In this document: one piece after another, positions 54,108-62,697 of the stretch
Numbering within the stretch: the stretch's first letter is position 1
Layout of the letters: each line of letters starts with the position of its first letter
Position numbers and translations under genes: made by a program
The notes under the pieces: model-generated
The model's database searches: none
What the model was told of the DNA's origin: nothing
What the model saw: only the letters and a program-made list of their open reading frames with translations
NCBI RefSeq assembly: GCF_041060425.1
Contig: NZ_JAULBC010000005.1
Location: 1-64,000, forward strand
DNA from: Danxiaibacter flavus
GTDB lineage: Bacteria; Bacteroidota; Bacteroidia; Chitinophagales; Chitinophagaceae
Length of the DNA: 64,000 bases
Direction: 5' to 3'

Positions 54108-54436
54108 ATAGCTCTAAGCAGTTAATATTGGTTAGTAATAAAGGCACAGCCGCAAAATCAATTATTTATCTTCTTCATTAATTCACGCATAGGCTCTTTT
54201 AAAATTACCCCGTTTATTGCGGAATACGATCAAAAGCCCTGGAACATTTAAATCTATTCAGCAAAATTTAATGTCAGAAGTGCTTACCTATTCAGGTGTT
54301 TACGATAAATATTATTTCCTCCCGGTAACATTCCCGTCTGTGCATTGTTATAATTAGAACCGTGCCTGCTCCGCATTTAAACTTACTGCTGCTGATTTTT
54401 TAAACAAATACTCATAACGTTTTAAATCACATTGCA
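54108..54436. other. 329-bp divergent intergenic region
   Basis: The stretch between the LacI gene and the adhesin-like gene is moderately A/T-rich. I looked for palindromes with an AACGTT or AACCGGTT core and for TAnnTTTG elements in both directions and found none. No repeat was seen. Confidence 0.5.
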
Positions 54437-56089
54437 ATGAAAAAAATGTACTTTTTCTTGTTAATGGCAATGAGCCTTTTGCCAAATATTTCCATTTTAG
54501 CGCAAAACTGGCTTACATCAGGAAACACTGGCCTTACAAGCTCCAATTACCTGGGAGCTAAAGATGCGCATGATGTCATTTTCAAAACCAATGCATCGGA
54601 AAGGGGGCGAATCTTCAGTGCAGGAGGATGGCGATTTGGCACATCAACCAATTATGCAAAAATTGATACGGCAGGTGCACTCACTTTCACAGGAACGGGC
54701 ACATATCGTGTCGGCGGAAATAAATATGTCTTTAGATATACCACCCAACCAAATATTGGATTGTATTATAACAGTACTAAATCGCAATACGAATTCCGGA
54801 ACAGCAGCGCAATACCGCGGTTTACAGTAAGTTCTACAAGCGGCAATGGCGCATTCACCGGCACACTTAAAATCGGAGCATATACACTGCCCGCTACAGA
54901 CGGCACCAACGGGCAGGTACTGAAAACCAATGGTGCAGGTACAGTTAGCTGGTCCACCGTTACCTCTTCCTCACCGGGCTATTGGGCAGCAAACGGCACA
55001 ACAATTCACAACACAAACACCGGCAACGTTGGGCTTGGAACTTCTTCTCCCGGCGCACCACTTCATATTCTGAATGCCAATGCCTCAGAGTTACTGAGAT
55101 TGCAATCAGCTTCGCCTTACATTTCGTTTTATGATAACAGCAATGTTTACCAGGGATTTTTATGGAAGAACGCCACCAACGATATGGTGCTTGGCACTTC
55201 CTGCAATAATGCAGCCGGGAAAGTTATAATACAACTCAATTGCGCAGACCATTACACTTTTGATCAGAATGGGATGCAGATAAACAGCGGAGCTTCACCC
55301 GGTATTAACTTCAGCCAGAACAATGTTACAGCCGGAAGTATTTTTACAAACGTCAATGATCTTAATATAGATGCTAAAGTTGTTAATCCCCTGATTTCCC
55401 CTGCAACAGCAACGCCGGGCAATCTTCTTTTACAGGTTAACAGAACCGGAGCCTTGAACTTAAAACTATTTACGGGCAATGTGGGCATAGGTACAGCAAC
55501 GCCAACAACCAAGCTGCAGGTTGGCACAGGTGACGCAAGCTGGGGAATAACACATTCTAGCAGCACAGTAAAAGTTGGTACATATATCGGTTCATCAGGC
55601 GGCTGGCTTGCCACCAGCACTAACAGCAATCTGTATTTTGCAACCAACCTGCTTAACGGGAACAATTATGCACAGCTGACATTGTTAACCAACGGCAATT
55701 TTGGCGTAGGCACAATAAATCCGCAATTCAAACTTGATGTGTGCGGAACCATCAGAGCCAAAGAAGTGTTGGTTGAAACCGGCTGGTGCGACTATGTGTT
55801 TGACAAAGACTATATACTGAAACCGCTTGATGAAGTAAAAGATTTTATTGAAGAAAACAAACATTTGCCAGACGTACCTTCTGCAACAGATGTGGCTGCT
55901 AACGGTGTACGGGTTGCCGAAATGGATTCTATTATGATAAAAAAAATAGAGGAGCTTACACTTTACGTTATCCAGCAAAACAAGCAGATAAAAGATCAAA
56001 ACAAGCAGATACAGGAACTGGAACAAAAGATTGTCTCCATGCAAAAACAATCCGGCGCAAGCACTTTGTATATTAAAGAAAACCAGTAA
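54437..56089 (+). CDS. Exported adhesin-like protein with VGIGT repeats and C-terminal coiled coil
   Basis: A 550-residue protein with a signal peptide ending SILAQ. The body has three copies of a G-N-x-G-x-G-T-x-x-P-x-x-x-L motif: GNVGLGTSSPGAPLHIL, GNVGIGTATPTTKLQV and GNFGVGTINPQFKLDV. The last is followed by CGTIRAKEVLVE and then HLPDVPSATDVAANGVRVAEMDSIMIKKIEELTLYVIQQNKQIKDQ. The C-terminal 50 residues are a coiled coil (LTLYVIQQNKQIKDQNKQIQEL). This architecture, known from many Bacteroidota proteins and phage-tail-like fibres, suggests trimeric surface fibres. Exact function is unknown. It precedes the metalloprotease by 45 bp. Confidence 0.85.
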   Translation: MKKMYFFLLMAMSLLPNISILAQNWLTSGNTGLTSSNYLGAKDAHDVIFKTNASERGRIFSAGGWRFGTSTNYAKIDTAGALTFTGTGTYRVGGNKYVFRYTTQPNIGLYYNSTKSQYEFRNSSAIPRFTVSSTSGNGAFTGTLKIGAYTLPATDGTNGQVLKTNGAGTVSWSTVTSSSPGYWAANGTTIHNTNTGNVGLGTSSPGAPLHILNANASELLRLQSASPYISFYDNSNVYQGFLWKNATNDMVLGTSCNNAAGKVIIQLNCADHYTFDQNGMQINSGASPGINFSQNNVTAGSIFTNVNDLNIDAKVVNPLISPATATPGNLLLQVNRTGALNLKLFTGNVGIGTATPTTKLQVGTGDASWGITHSSSTVKVGTYIGSSGGWLATSTNSNLYFATNLLNGNNYAQLTLLTNGNFGVGTINPQFKLDVCGTIRAKEVLVETGWCDYVFDKDYILKPLDEVKDFIEENKHLPDVPSATDVAANGVRVAEMDSIMIKKIEELTLYVIQQNKQIKDQNKQIQELEQKIVSMQKQSGASTLYIKENQ

Positions 56090-56134
56090 GGTTTACAGTT
56101 TCCATCCAAACATTCATCATTAAAAATTCTACGG

Positions 56135-57625
56135 ATGAAACATCTACATTATAACAACGTGCATGGCGTCAAAAATAAAACCAGGAACATATTCTTTTCT
56201 CTATGGCTTGTATTGTGTGCATTTGTATCACATGCACAACAACCACTCCCATGCGGTGGTTACAAAATAGATATGCCCAAATTAAAAGCGGCCATTGAAT
56301 TTGAGAAAAAGAATCTTCACGCATTAACGGTGGGTAACCAGCTGGTGCGCGTATACTTTCACATTGTAACCTGTGACAATGGCAGTAATGCCGCAGCTAC
56401 GGAAGCGCAGATAAAAACAGAATTTGCTACCCTTGTGAGCGACTATGCGGGCGATGGGATCTGCTTCATTAATGCAGGGCTTGATTATGTTAACAGCACA
56501 AAGCTGGATACCTTATTCAATGCTACAAGCGATAATGCTAATCTGTTCGATCCATACCGTGTCCCCAACTGCATCAATGTTTTTTACATGAAGAAAATAT
56601 TGGGAAGCAATGGAGCCTGCAGCAATAACTGCGGCATTGGAGGCACAAGTCTGAAAATACCAAATACGTTTTGCCTGATCTCGTCAGGAAATATTGGTGC
56701 AGGCCATACCGTTTCTCATGAGGTTGGCCATTGCTTTGGCTTGCTACATACATTTGAACCGGCAAACGGATTTGAAGATATTGATGGCTCCAATTCATCT
56801 TCAAGTGCAGACCTGATAACAGACACTCCGGCTGATCCTTATGCGTACAACAATCAAAGTTGTTTTTCTACATCATCCAACGGTTGTACATATACAGGAA
56901 ACTGCAAAGATCCCAAGGGCCAAACCGGTTTTAGTCCACCCTATACAAACATGATGGCTTATTGGTGGGCAAACAGTTGCTATGCAAATTTATTCTTCAC
57001 CAACAACCAGTTTACAAGGGTCAACAGTTTCTTAAGCAGCAATAGTGATTTGATCAATTGTGCATCTCCTGCAGTTGCGGTTGTTGGTCCTTATATCTTC
57101 CCGGTATCTGGTGGTTATATTATAAACTCCGGCATCACCCAGCTCTCAACAATTGGCAATGTACCCATTACCGGTTCAACAATTGCGATTTTAGGTGGTG
57201 GCACAGTTTATCTTGAACCAGGATTTCACGCATACCCTACTACCGGTTTTGTGCGTGTACAAGGCGCTTATTGCTACAGCGCAACAAATTTGTCATTACG
57301 AAAAGCAATGGAAGATACATCGGCGACATTACTACCGCCAGTAGGCAAACTTCCTCTTGAAGAAAAAGATTTGTTGAAAGCTTATCCTAATCCGGTTGCA
57401 TCTATACTGAATGTGTCTCTTAAACTACAAAACGATGAACCAACCGTTCGTCTCCAATTATACAGCAATAACGGCGCAAGGATCAAAGAGATAACCTTGC
57501 ACAACATACAAAAAGGTGAACTAACAACACGGCTTACAGTAAGCGATTTACCAGCCGGGTTATACCACCTGATTGTATTGTACGGCAGCAAAAAACTCAC
57601 AACCAAAATCATCGTAAGCAGATAA
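56135..57625 (+). CDS. Secreted M43-family (pappalysin-like) metalloprotease with T9SS C-terminal domain
   Basis: A 496-residue secreted protease. The signal peptide ends FVSHAQ. The zinc-binding motif HEVGHCFGLLH (HExxHxxGxxH) lies near residue 194 and the Met-turn is in YTNMMAYWWANSC. Between them are metal-site-like GFEDIDGSNSSSSADLITDTPADP and several Cys pairs. The last 85 residues (LLKAYPNPVASILNVSLKL...LPAGLYHLIVLYGSKKLTTKIIVSR) form a type A T9SS sorting domain, so export across the outer membrane by the type IX system is predicted. The gene follows the adhesin-like gene by 45 bp and may be co-expressed. Confidence 0.93.
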   Translation: MKHLHYNNVHGVKNKTRNIFFSLWLVLCAFVSHAQQPLPCGGYKIDMPKLKAAIEFEKKNLHALTVGNQLVRVYFHIVTCDNGSNAAATEAQIKTEFATLVSDYAGDGICFINAGLDYVNSTKLDTLFNATSDNANLFDPYRVPNCINVFYMKKILGSNGACSNNCGIGGTSLKIPNTFCLISSGNIGAGHTVSHEVGHCFGLLHTFEPANGFEDIDGSNSSSSADLITDTPADPYAYNNQSCFSTSSNGCTYTGNCKDPKGQTGFSPPYTNMMAYWWANSCYANLFFTNNQFTRVNSFLSSNSDLINCASPAVAVVGPYIFPVSGGYIINSGITQLSTIGNVPITGSTIAILGGGTVYLEPGFHAYPTTGFVRVQGAYCYSATNLSLRKAMEDTSATLLPPVGKLPLEEKDLLKAYPNPVASILNVSLKLQNDEPTVRLQLYSNNGARIKEITLHNIQKGELTTRLTVSDLPAGLYHLIVLYGSKKLTTKIIVSR

Positions 57626-57639
57626 GGTGGATATATGGC

Positions 57640-57676
57640 GCCATGATGTACATGTTATGTCATGGCCCTTTTTTTT
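57640..57676 (+). terminator. Terminator of the M43 metalloprotease gene
   Basis: GCCATGA/TCATGGC (7 bp, about 13-base loop) is followed by a short CC and a run of 8 T. It ends exactly where the left arm of the inverted-repeat element 57677-57905 begins. Confidence 0.8.
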
Positions 57677-57905
57677 CAATTGACAATTGAAAAGGGATAA
57701 TTGACAATGGTGGTTAATTAAGCAGGCATCATCAACTCTGGGAGAAGTATGCCCTCTGTGGATCTCTGTGTCTGCTCGGTGCTCTCTGTGTAACTTTTAT
57801 TTTATTACTAAGAGAAGTAACGCCTCGTGAATTGATGTGATTATAATATTTTCTGAGTGTTTGATGTTGACTAAATTGTCAATTATCCCTTTTCAATTGT
57901 CAATT
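57677..57905. mobile_element. MITE-like element with 31-bp perfect terminal inverted repeats
   Basis: Left arm 57678-57708 and right arm 57875-57905 are perfect inverted copies (31 bp). Each is made of heptamers related to TTGACAA. The 166-bp interior carries one CACAGAG repeat (57754-57794). No coding capacity. The right end reaches to 20 bp before the helicase start codon and includes part of its -7 box. Size and terminal repeats resemble a miniature inverted-repeat element; no target-site duplication could be confirmed. Confidence 0.65.
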
Positions 57906-57907
57906 AA

Positions 57908-57915
57908 TATATTTG
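57908..57915 (+). promoter_or_regulatory. -7 element of the SNF2-family gene
   Basis: TATATTTG matches TAnnTTTG. The ATG at 57925 is only about 10 bp downstream, so the message would be leaderless or nearly so. The element directly adjoins the right arm of the inverted-repeat element, and any -33 contact lies within that arm. Confidence 0.55.
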
Positions 57916-57924
57916 TATCCTTGC

Positions 57925-60900
57925 ATGAAAAACGAAGCGCATACAGATAACTTAGACAAAAACAACATTGATCCCGCGTTTGATTATGTAATAACGCCAT
58001 TTGCTGTTTCGCAACTAAACAGCTCTTTTATCCTGCGTCATTGTTCGGAACTCGTGCCAACAGAAGCAAGAGGTTTCTTCGACATGCAGCCGGAAACAAT
58101 TTCTGTAAATAAAGTTGTCTTCAATAATTCAACTGTCACGCCTTCTTCATCAACCGTTACAGTTGTTCAAACGGATGATCGCCTTATTCTTTCCTGCGCA
58201 TGCAGCCAGGAAAAAAGAAAGCTCTGCAGCCACCAGGCAAGGGCTTTGTACAACATCATGGAGCGGGAAGAAATAAAAGCGTTTTTTGATGATGAACTCC
58301 GGGACCTGTTAATCCGGCACGCTGCAAAAGAATACGGATTAGAACAGGAAAAAGAGCTTGATAACTTTTTCACGATTGAATACGGCAATAAGCGGGTTAA
58401 CGTACAACCTATCCGGAAAGAACTACTACCATTTACCAATGAAACAAAGAAAATATTTCAGCAGAGCTTGTTATCACGACAACATGGCGAACCTGTAAAT
58501 ATTCCCGATGGTTCCCTGCAGAAATTTGTGGTGCTAAAGCAGCACAAATATTATGGCCACCTGTATATAGAACTTTTCGAAGCAACTTTCAGTCAACAGG
58601 GAAAAGTAAAAAATCCTTTACAACTCGTTAACCCTTCAGATGAAACATGGCGTGCAAATAACAATGCCGCTATTAAATTTTTCGCAGCCATTACTAATTT
58701 TCAGCAGAACCACAGTGTACAAAAAAACGCACCGTCAATTGAAGCATTGAAAGCTGTCGTTACAAATCCTTTAGAATTAAATTTTTACTATCATAAGGCA
58801 GAAGTTTCAGAGAATGTAATTGCCAGCTCCATTAAGCCGGTTAAACTACAGCTTTTAAAACGCAACATACAACTGCATGTACAGTCAAAAAACCATTTTT
58901 ATGAGGTAAGCTGTTACGTGCAATTGCGTAACAAATGGTTTGATCTGGCTGATGTTGAGCTTAAATATGATTACTTTATACTATCGGAAGATACGTTGTA
59001 TCTTATAGATGATTATGAAATATTAAAGGTAATCGACTTCTTCAAACAACATCACTACAAGCTTCTTCTTTATGCATCCAAATACAAAGAGTTTCAACAG
59101 GATATATTGACGCAGCTTGAAAATAAGATCAAGATCTCTTATGAATACCTACATGCGGCTACCGCACAACAGATTGAAGATAATGGCTTCAATCAACCGC
59201 TGGAAAGAATATTGTATTTAACCAGCTCTCAAAATTATATTCGTTTCTCACCGGTGATAAAATATGGTGATGTTGAAATTCCAATTCTATCGAGAAGGCA
59301 GATCTATGCACTCGATAACAAAGGAAAAGCATTCACAATTGAAAGAAATGAGGAAGCCGAACTTGCTTTTACTGCATTATTGTTGAAGCAGCACGCTGAT
59401 TTTTTCGAGCAGCTTGACTACGATTATCTCTATCTGCATAAGGACCGGTTTCTTGAAAACGATTGGTTTCTACATGCTTTCGAGCAATGGCGGGATGAAA
59501 ACATCACTATTCTTGGATTTAACCAGCTACCCAATAACAGGTTGAATCAAAATAAAGCAAAGATCACCATTGAAGTAACCAGCGGCATTAACTGGTTCAA
59601 CACATCCGTTTATGCTCGCTTTGGCAAGCAGAAAGCATCTATAAAAGAGCTTCATAAATCCAACAGAAACAAAAGCAGGTATGTACAACTGGATGACGGA
59701 ACACTCGGCATTATTCCTGATGATTGGCTAACGAAATTTGCGCATTACTTCGAGGCGGGGGATATAGCTGGCGATATAATTCAAACGCCGAAGATCAATT
59801 TTTCCGGTATCACGGAAATGTATGAGTTGCAAATGCTATCACATGAAGTAAAAGAGGAAATTGATCTGTACAAGGCGAAGTTTGACAACTTTGATGAAAT
59901 TGAAGATGTGGAATTGCCAGAAGAATTTACGGGAACACTCAGACATTATCAGCAACAGGGATTGAACTGGCTCAACTTTTTGGATGACTTTAATTTTGGC
60001 GGCTGTCTTGCAGATGATATGGGTCTTGGTAAATCAGCACAGATCATTGCATTCATTCTTACACAAAGAAAAAAGACCAATCGGAATACCAACCTGCTGA
60101 TTGTACCTACTTCTCTCCTTTTCAACTGGCAACAGGAAATAGCCAAGTTTGCACCAACGCTGAAACTGTTTACACATTACGGCTCCAGGCGTGCCAGGAA
60201 TTTAAAAGAGTTTGATCAATATGAAGTCATCTTAACAACATATGGAAGCATTTTAGCCGACGCACGTTCTTTAAAAGATTATACCTTCAATTATATTTTT
60301 CTTGATGAGTCACAACTAATCAAAAATCCGGGCTCACAACGTTACCAATCCGTTTGTCTGTTAAAGTCAAGAAACAAGATCATCATTACCGGCACACCGC
60401 TGGAAAACAACACATTTGATCTGTACGGACAATTGTCTTTCGCATGTCCCGGTTTGTTTGGCAGCAAGCAACATTTCAGGGATTTATATGCCATACCTAT
60501 TGACAGGTTTAAGGATGATAAACGCGCTGCAGAGTTACAACAAAAAATAAATCCTTTTATTTTAAGACGTACCAAAAAACAGGTAGCAAAAGAACTTCCC
60601 GATAAAACGGAAATGGTGATCTACTGCGAAATGGACGGGGAGCAAAGGAAAATATATGACGTGCATGAAAAGGAGTTTCGCGAGTTTCTTTCCGCGCGTA
60701 GTGATGAAGACATTCCGAAAACTGCCTTACATGTATTAAAAGGATTGACAACACTCAGGCAAATATGCAATTCGCCTGCCCTGGTAAAAGATGCTGCATA
60801 CATGCATACTTCAGCCAAAATGGAAGCGCTGATGGAGCAAATAGAAAATAAATCGCCACAGCATAAAATATTGGTATTCTCGCAGTTCGTTTCAATGCTG

Positions 60901-61314
60901 AATCTTATCAAAAAAGAATTGGAAAGAAGAAATATTTCATTTGCTTATCTTACAGGAAGCACCAGGAACAGAGAAGAAGTAGTTGACTCATTTCAAAACG
61001 ACAGCAATGTTCGCGTTTTTTTGATAAGTCTGAAAGCCGGAGGTGTCGGCCTTAACCTGACGGAGGCAGATTACGTTTACTTAGTTGACCCATGGTGGAA
61101 TCCGGCAGTAGAAAACCAGGCAATCGACCGTTGTTACCGTATCGGACAAAATAAAAAAGTAATTGCCGTCAGACTGATCTGTATGGACACTGTTGAGGAA
61201 AAAATAATGAAGATGCAACAAGCCAAAACATTGTTGGCAGATGATCTTGTAAGAACTGACAACAACATGCTTAAATCTTTCACGAAAGATGATCTGTTGC
61301 GTTTGCTGAAATGA
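57925..61314 (+). CDS. SNF2-family helicase with SWIM zinc finger
   Basis: A protein of 1129 residues from ATG 57925; the frame also opens four codons earlier at a TTG. A SWIM-type zinc finger (SCACSQEKRKLCSHQARALY, C-x-C-xn-C-x-H) lies near residues 90-110. A long middle region of unknown fold follows. The SNF2 ATPase begins near residue 670: LADDMGLGKSAQIIAFIL (Walker A near 697), then the DExx motif FLDESQLIKNPGS (DESQ, where DEAQ is usual), LRRTKKQVAKELPDKTE, and the helicase C domain with LISLKAGGVGLNLTEADYVYLVDPWWNPAVENQAIDRCYRIGQ. Residues for ATP hydrolysis are intact. A role in DNA remodelling, transcription or defence is open. Confidence 0.95.
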   Translation: MKNEAHTDNLDKNNIDPAFDYVITPFAVSQLNSSFILRHCSELVPTEARGFFDMQPETISVNKVVFNNSTVTPSSSTVTVVQTDDRLILSCACSQEKRKLCSHQARALYNIMEREEIKAFFDDELRDLLIRHAAKEYGLEQEKELDNFFTIEYGNKRVNVQPIRKELLPFTNETKKIFQQSLLSRQHGEPVNIPDGSLQKFVVLKQHKYYGHLYIELFEATFSQQGKVKNPLQLVNPSDETWRANNNAAIKFFAAITNFQQNHSVQKNAPSIEALKAVVTNPLELNFYYHKAEVSENVIASSIKPVKLQLLKRNIQLHVQSKNHFYEVSCYVQLRNKWFDLADVELKYDYFILSEDTLYLIDDYEILKVIDFFKQHHYKLLLYASKYKEFQQDILTQLENKIKISYEYLHAATAQQIEDNGFNQPLERILYLTSSQNYIRFSPVIKYGDVEIPILSRRQIYALDNKGKAFTIERNEEAELAFTALLLKQHADFFEQLDYDYLYLHKDRFLENDWFLHAFEQWRDENITILGFNQLPNNRLNQNKAKITIEVTSGINWFNTSVYARFGKQKASIKELHKSNRNKSRYVQLDDGTLGIIPDDWLTKFAHYFEAGDIAGDIIQTPKINFSGITEMYELQMLSHEVKEEIDLYKAKFDNFDEIEDVELPEEFTGTLRHYQQQGLNWLNFLDDFNFGGCLADDMGLGKSAQIIAFILTQRKKTNRNTNLLIVPTSLLFNWQQEIAKFAPTLKLFTHYGSRRARNLKEFDQYEVILTTYGSILADARSLKDYTFNYIFLDESQLIKNPGSQRYQSVCLLKSRNKIIITGTPLENNTFDLYGQLSFACPGLFGSKQHFRDLYAIPIDRFKDDKRAAELQQKINPFILRRTKKQVAKELPDKTEMVIYCEMDGEQRKIYDVHEKEFREFLSARSDEDIPKTALHVLKGLTTLRQICNSPALVKDAAYMHTSAKMEALMEQIENKSPQHKILVFSQFVSMLNLIKKELERRNISFAYLTGSTRNREEVVDSFQNDSNVRVFLISLKAGGVGLNLTEADYVYLVDPWWNPAVENQAIDRCYRIGQNKKVIAVRLICMDTVEEKIMKMQQAKTLLADDLVRTDNNMLKSFTKDDLLRLLK

Positions 61315-61316
61315 TC

Positions 61317-61344
61317 AAGCCCAAAGCTGATTGCTGATTGCTTT
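61317..61344 (+). repeat. Four heptamers after the helicase stop codon
   Basis: Two AAGCNNA units followed by two TTGCTNN units (7-nt periodicity throughout), starting 3 bp after the TGA stop. This is the third gene 3' end in the window at which this family is found. Confidence 0.65.
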
Positions 61345-61359
61345 TACAACTTTCGTTAC

Positions 61360-61923
61360 ATGTCTGATAAAAGAAAAAATATTGAGACTGTAATTGGCCT
61401 GTACAACATGATTCCGAATGTTGTTTGGTCGGTGATAAATTTTACACCGGTTTATTTTTTCTATGCACTACCCGGAAACTTACATTATTTATGGATTGTG
61501 ATAGCCATCAGCCTGGTTGGATTTTTTTTACCAAAATCCTTCTATAGCCGATTACAACTCAGCAATTCAATACGCACTTATAACAAACTGGGCATACGCA
61601 TTGTAAGAAAATACGCGCAGGATGGGGATCTCATTAACAGACTCATCAGAAAAAAATACCCGGGCTATAAACCGCACATTCAGCCAAACTTTAGAAAGCA
61701 TATCGGAAAAACATATTTCTATGAAAAATTCCATTTCGTTTGTCTGCTCTTTTTCTTGCTTACAACGGTGCTGGCATTTATGCAGGAGAAAATAATATTG
61801 GGGAGTCTGATCACCATTGCCAATATACTGTACAATGTGTATCCAATTCTCTTGCAGCAATATAACCGGCTTCGCATTATGCTGCTGCTCAAACATACGC
61901 GCCGGTTAGCTCCCGATGAATAA
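61360..61923 (+). CDS. Small membrane protein of unknown function
   Basis: A 187-residue protein with about four hydrophobic segments (roughly 16-35, 43-57, 126-141 and 146-165), ending in a basic cytoplasmic tail. The C-terminal ILYNVYPILLQQYNRLRIMLL recalls the NxxPxxxQRYNRxR ending of CrtO-like glycosyl-carotenoid acyltransferases; I rate this only as a weak resemblance. It sits 45 bp after the helicase gene, with heptamers between. Confidence 0.7.
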   Translation: MSDKRKNIETVIGLYNMIPNVVWSVINFTPVYFFYALPGNLHYLWIVIAISLVGFFLPKSFYSRLQLSNSIRTYNKLGIRIVRKYAQDGDLINRLIRKKYPGYKPHIQPNFRKHIGKTYFYEKFHFVCLLFFLLTTVLAFMQEKIILGSLITIANILYNVYPILLQQYNRLRIMLLLKHTRRLAPDE

Positions 61924-61935
61924 CAGGATCTTAAG

Positions 61936-61943
61936 TACTTTTG
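61936..61943 (+). promoter_or_regulatory. -7 element of the methyltransferase gene
   Basis: TACTTTTG matches TAnnTTTG and lies 22 bp before the ATG at 61966, predicting a leader of about 16 nt. No TTTG was found at the -33 distance. Confidence 0.5.
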
Positions 61944-61965
61944 TGCTCAATATGTTTTTTGTTTT

Positions 61966-62598
61966 ATGAGCTCATCGTTGATTCTTTCCACATATAAAAT
62001 TTTAACCCGCGACATCTCGCTTTATGTGCCTGAACCCGGAAAAATTGTTGAAGCATTTAAAGAAGATAAAAACAGGAACATTTTTGCCGCTGCTCCTTAT
62101 TGGGCACGCGTATGGCCGGCTTCAATTGCAATGGCTACATATATTGAAAAGAACAAAGAATTTTTTGCCAACAAAAAAGTCCTGGAACTGGCCGCTGGCC
62201 TTGGCTTACCTTCACTAATAGCAGCAAGTTACGCATCTGAAGTTTGCTGCAGTGATTACCTCGAAGAAGCACTGTCTGTAATACAAAGCTCAATTGCACT
62301 TAATAGCATCACCAACATGTATTGCCGGTTAATAGACTGGAACAACGTTCCTGCCGATGCAGATGCCGACGTTCTATTATTGAGCGATATTAATTATGAG
62401 CCGGCAGCATTCGACACCTTGTTTCTCGTGTTGCAGAAATTTATTCAGCAAGGCACATCCGTTATTTTAACTACACCGCAAAGATTAATGGCAAAGCCGT
62501 TTATAACACGCTTATTTCCTTTTATAAGACACCAGGAAGAAATTAGTGCTATCATCGGTGAGCAGCAGTCATTTATTTCGCTTTATGTACTCGGCTGA
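61966..62598 (+). CDS. Class I SAM-dependent methyltransferase (Methyltransf_16-like)
   Basis: A 210-residue cytoplasmic enzyme. Features are PYWARVWPASIAMATYI (the 'WPxxxxL' signature of the lysine/nicotinamide N-methyltransferase-like group), the SAM site KVLELAAGLGLPSLIAASYASEVCCSDYLEEAL, and the acidic motif VLLLSDINYEP. This group methylates lysines or small molecules; the substrate is unknown. It has its own promoter element upstream. Confidence 0.85.
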   Translation: MSSSLILSTYKILTRDISLYVPEPGKIVEAFKEDKNRNIFAAAPYWARVWPASIAMATYIEKNKEFFANKKVLELAAGLGLPSLIAASYASEVCCSDYLEEALSVIQSSIALNSITNMYCRLIDWNNVPADADADVLLLSDINYEPAAFDTLFLVLQKFIQQGTSVILTTPQRLMAKPFITRLFPFIRHQEEISAIIGEQQSFISLYVLG

Positions 62599-62697
62599 TT
62601 CGTTTCGGGGCTTGTCTTTTACCTTAAAATTTTAGGTCACACATTATTCTCATTTGTTTAATTCATAATATTGCACGTACCCAAATTTTTCGTACCT

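Noticed and set aside
61360..61923. Carotenoid acyltransferase CrtO
   Set aside because: Only a short C-terminal resemblance is visible; kept as unknown membrane protein.
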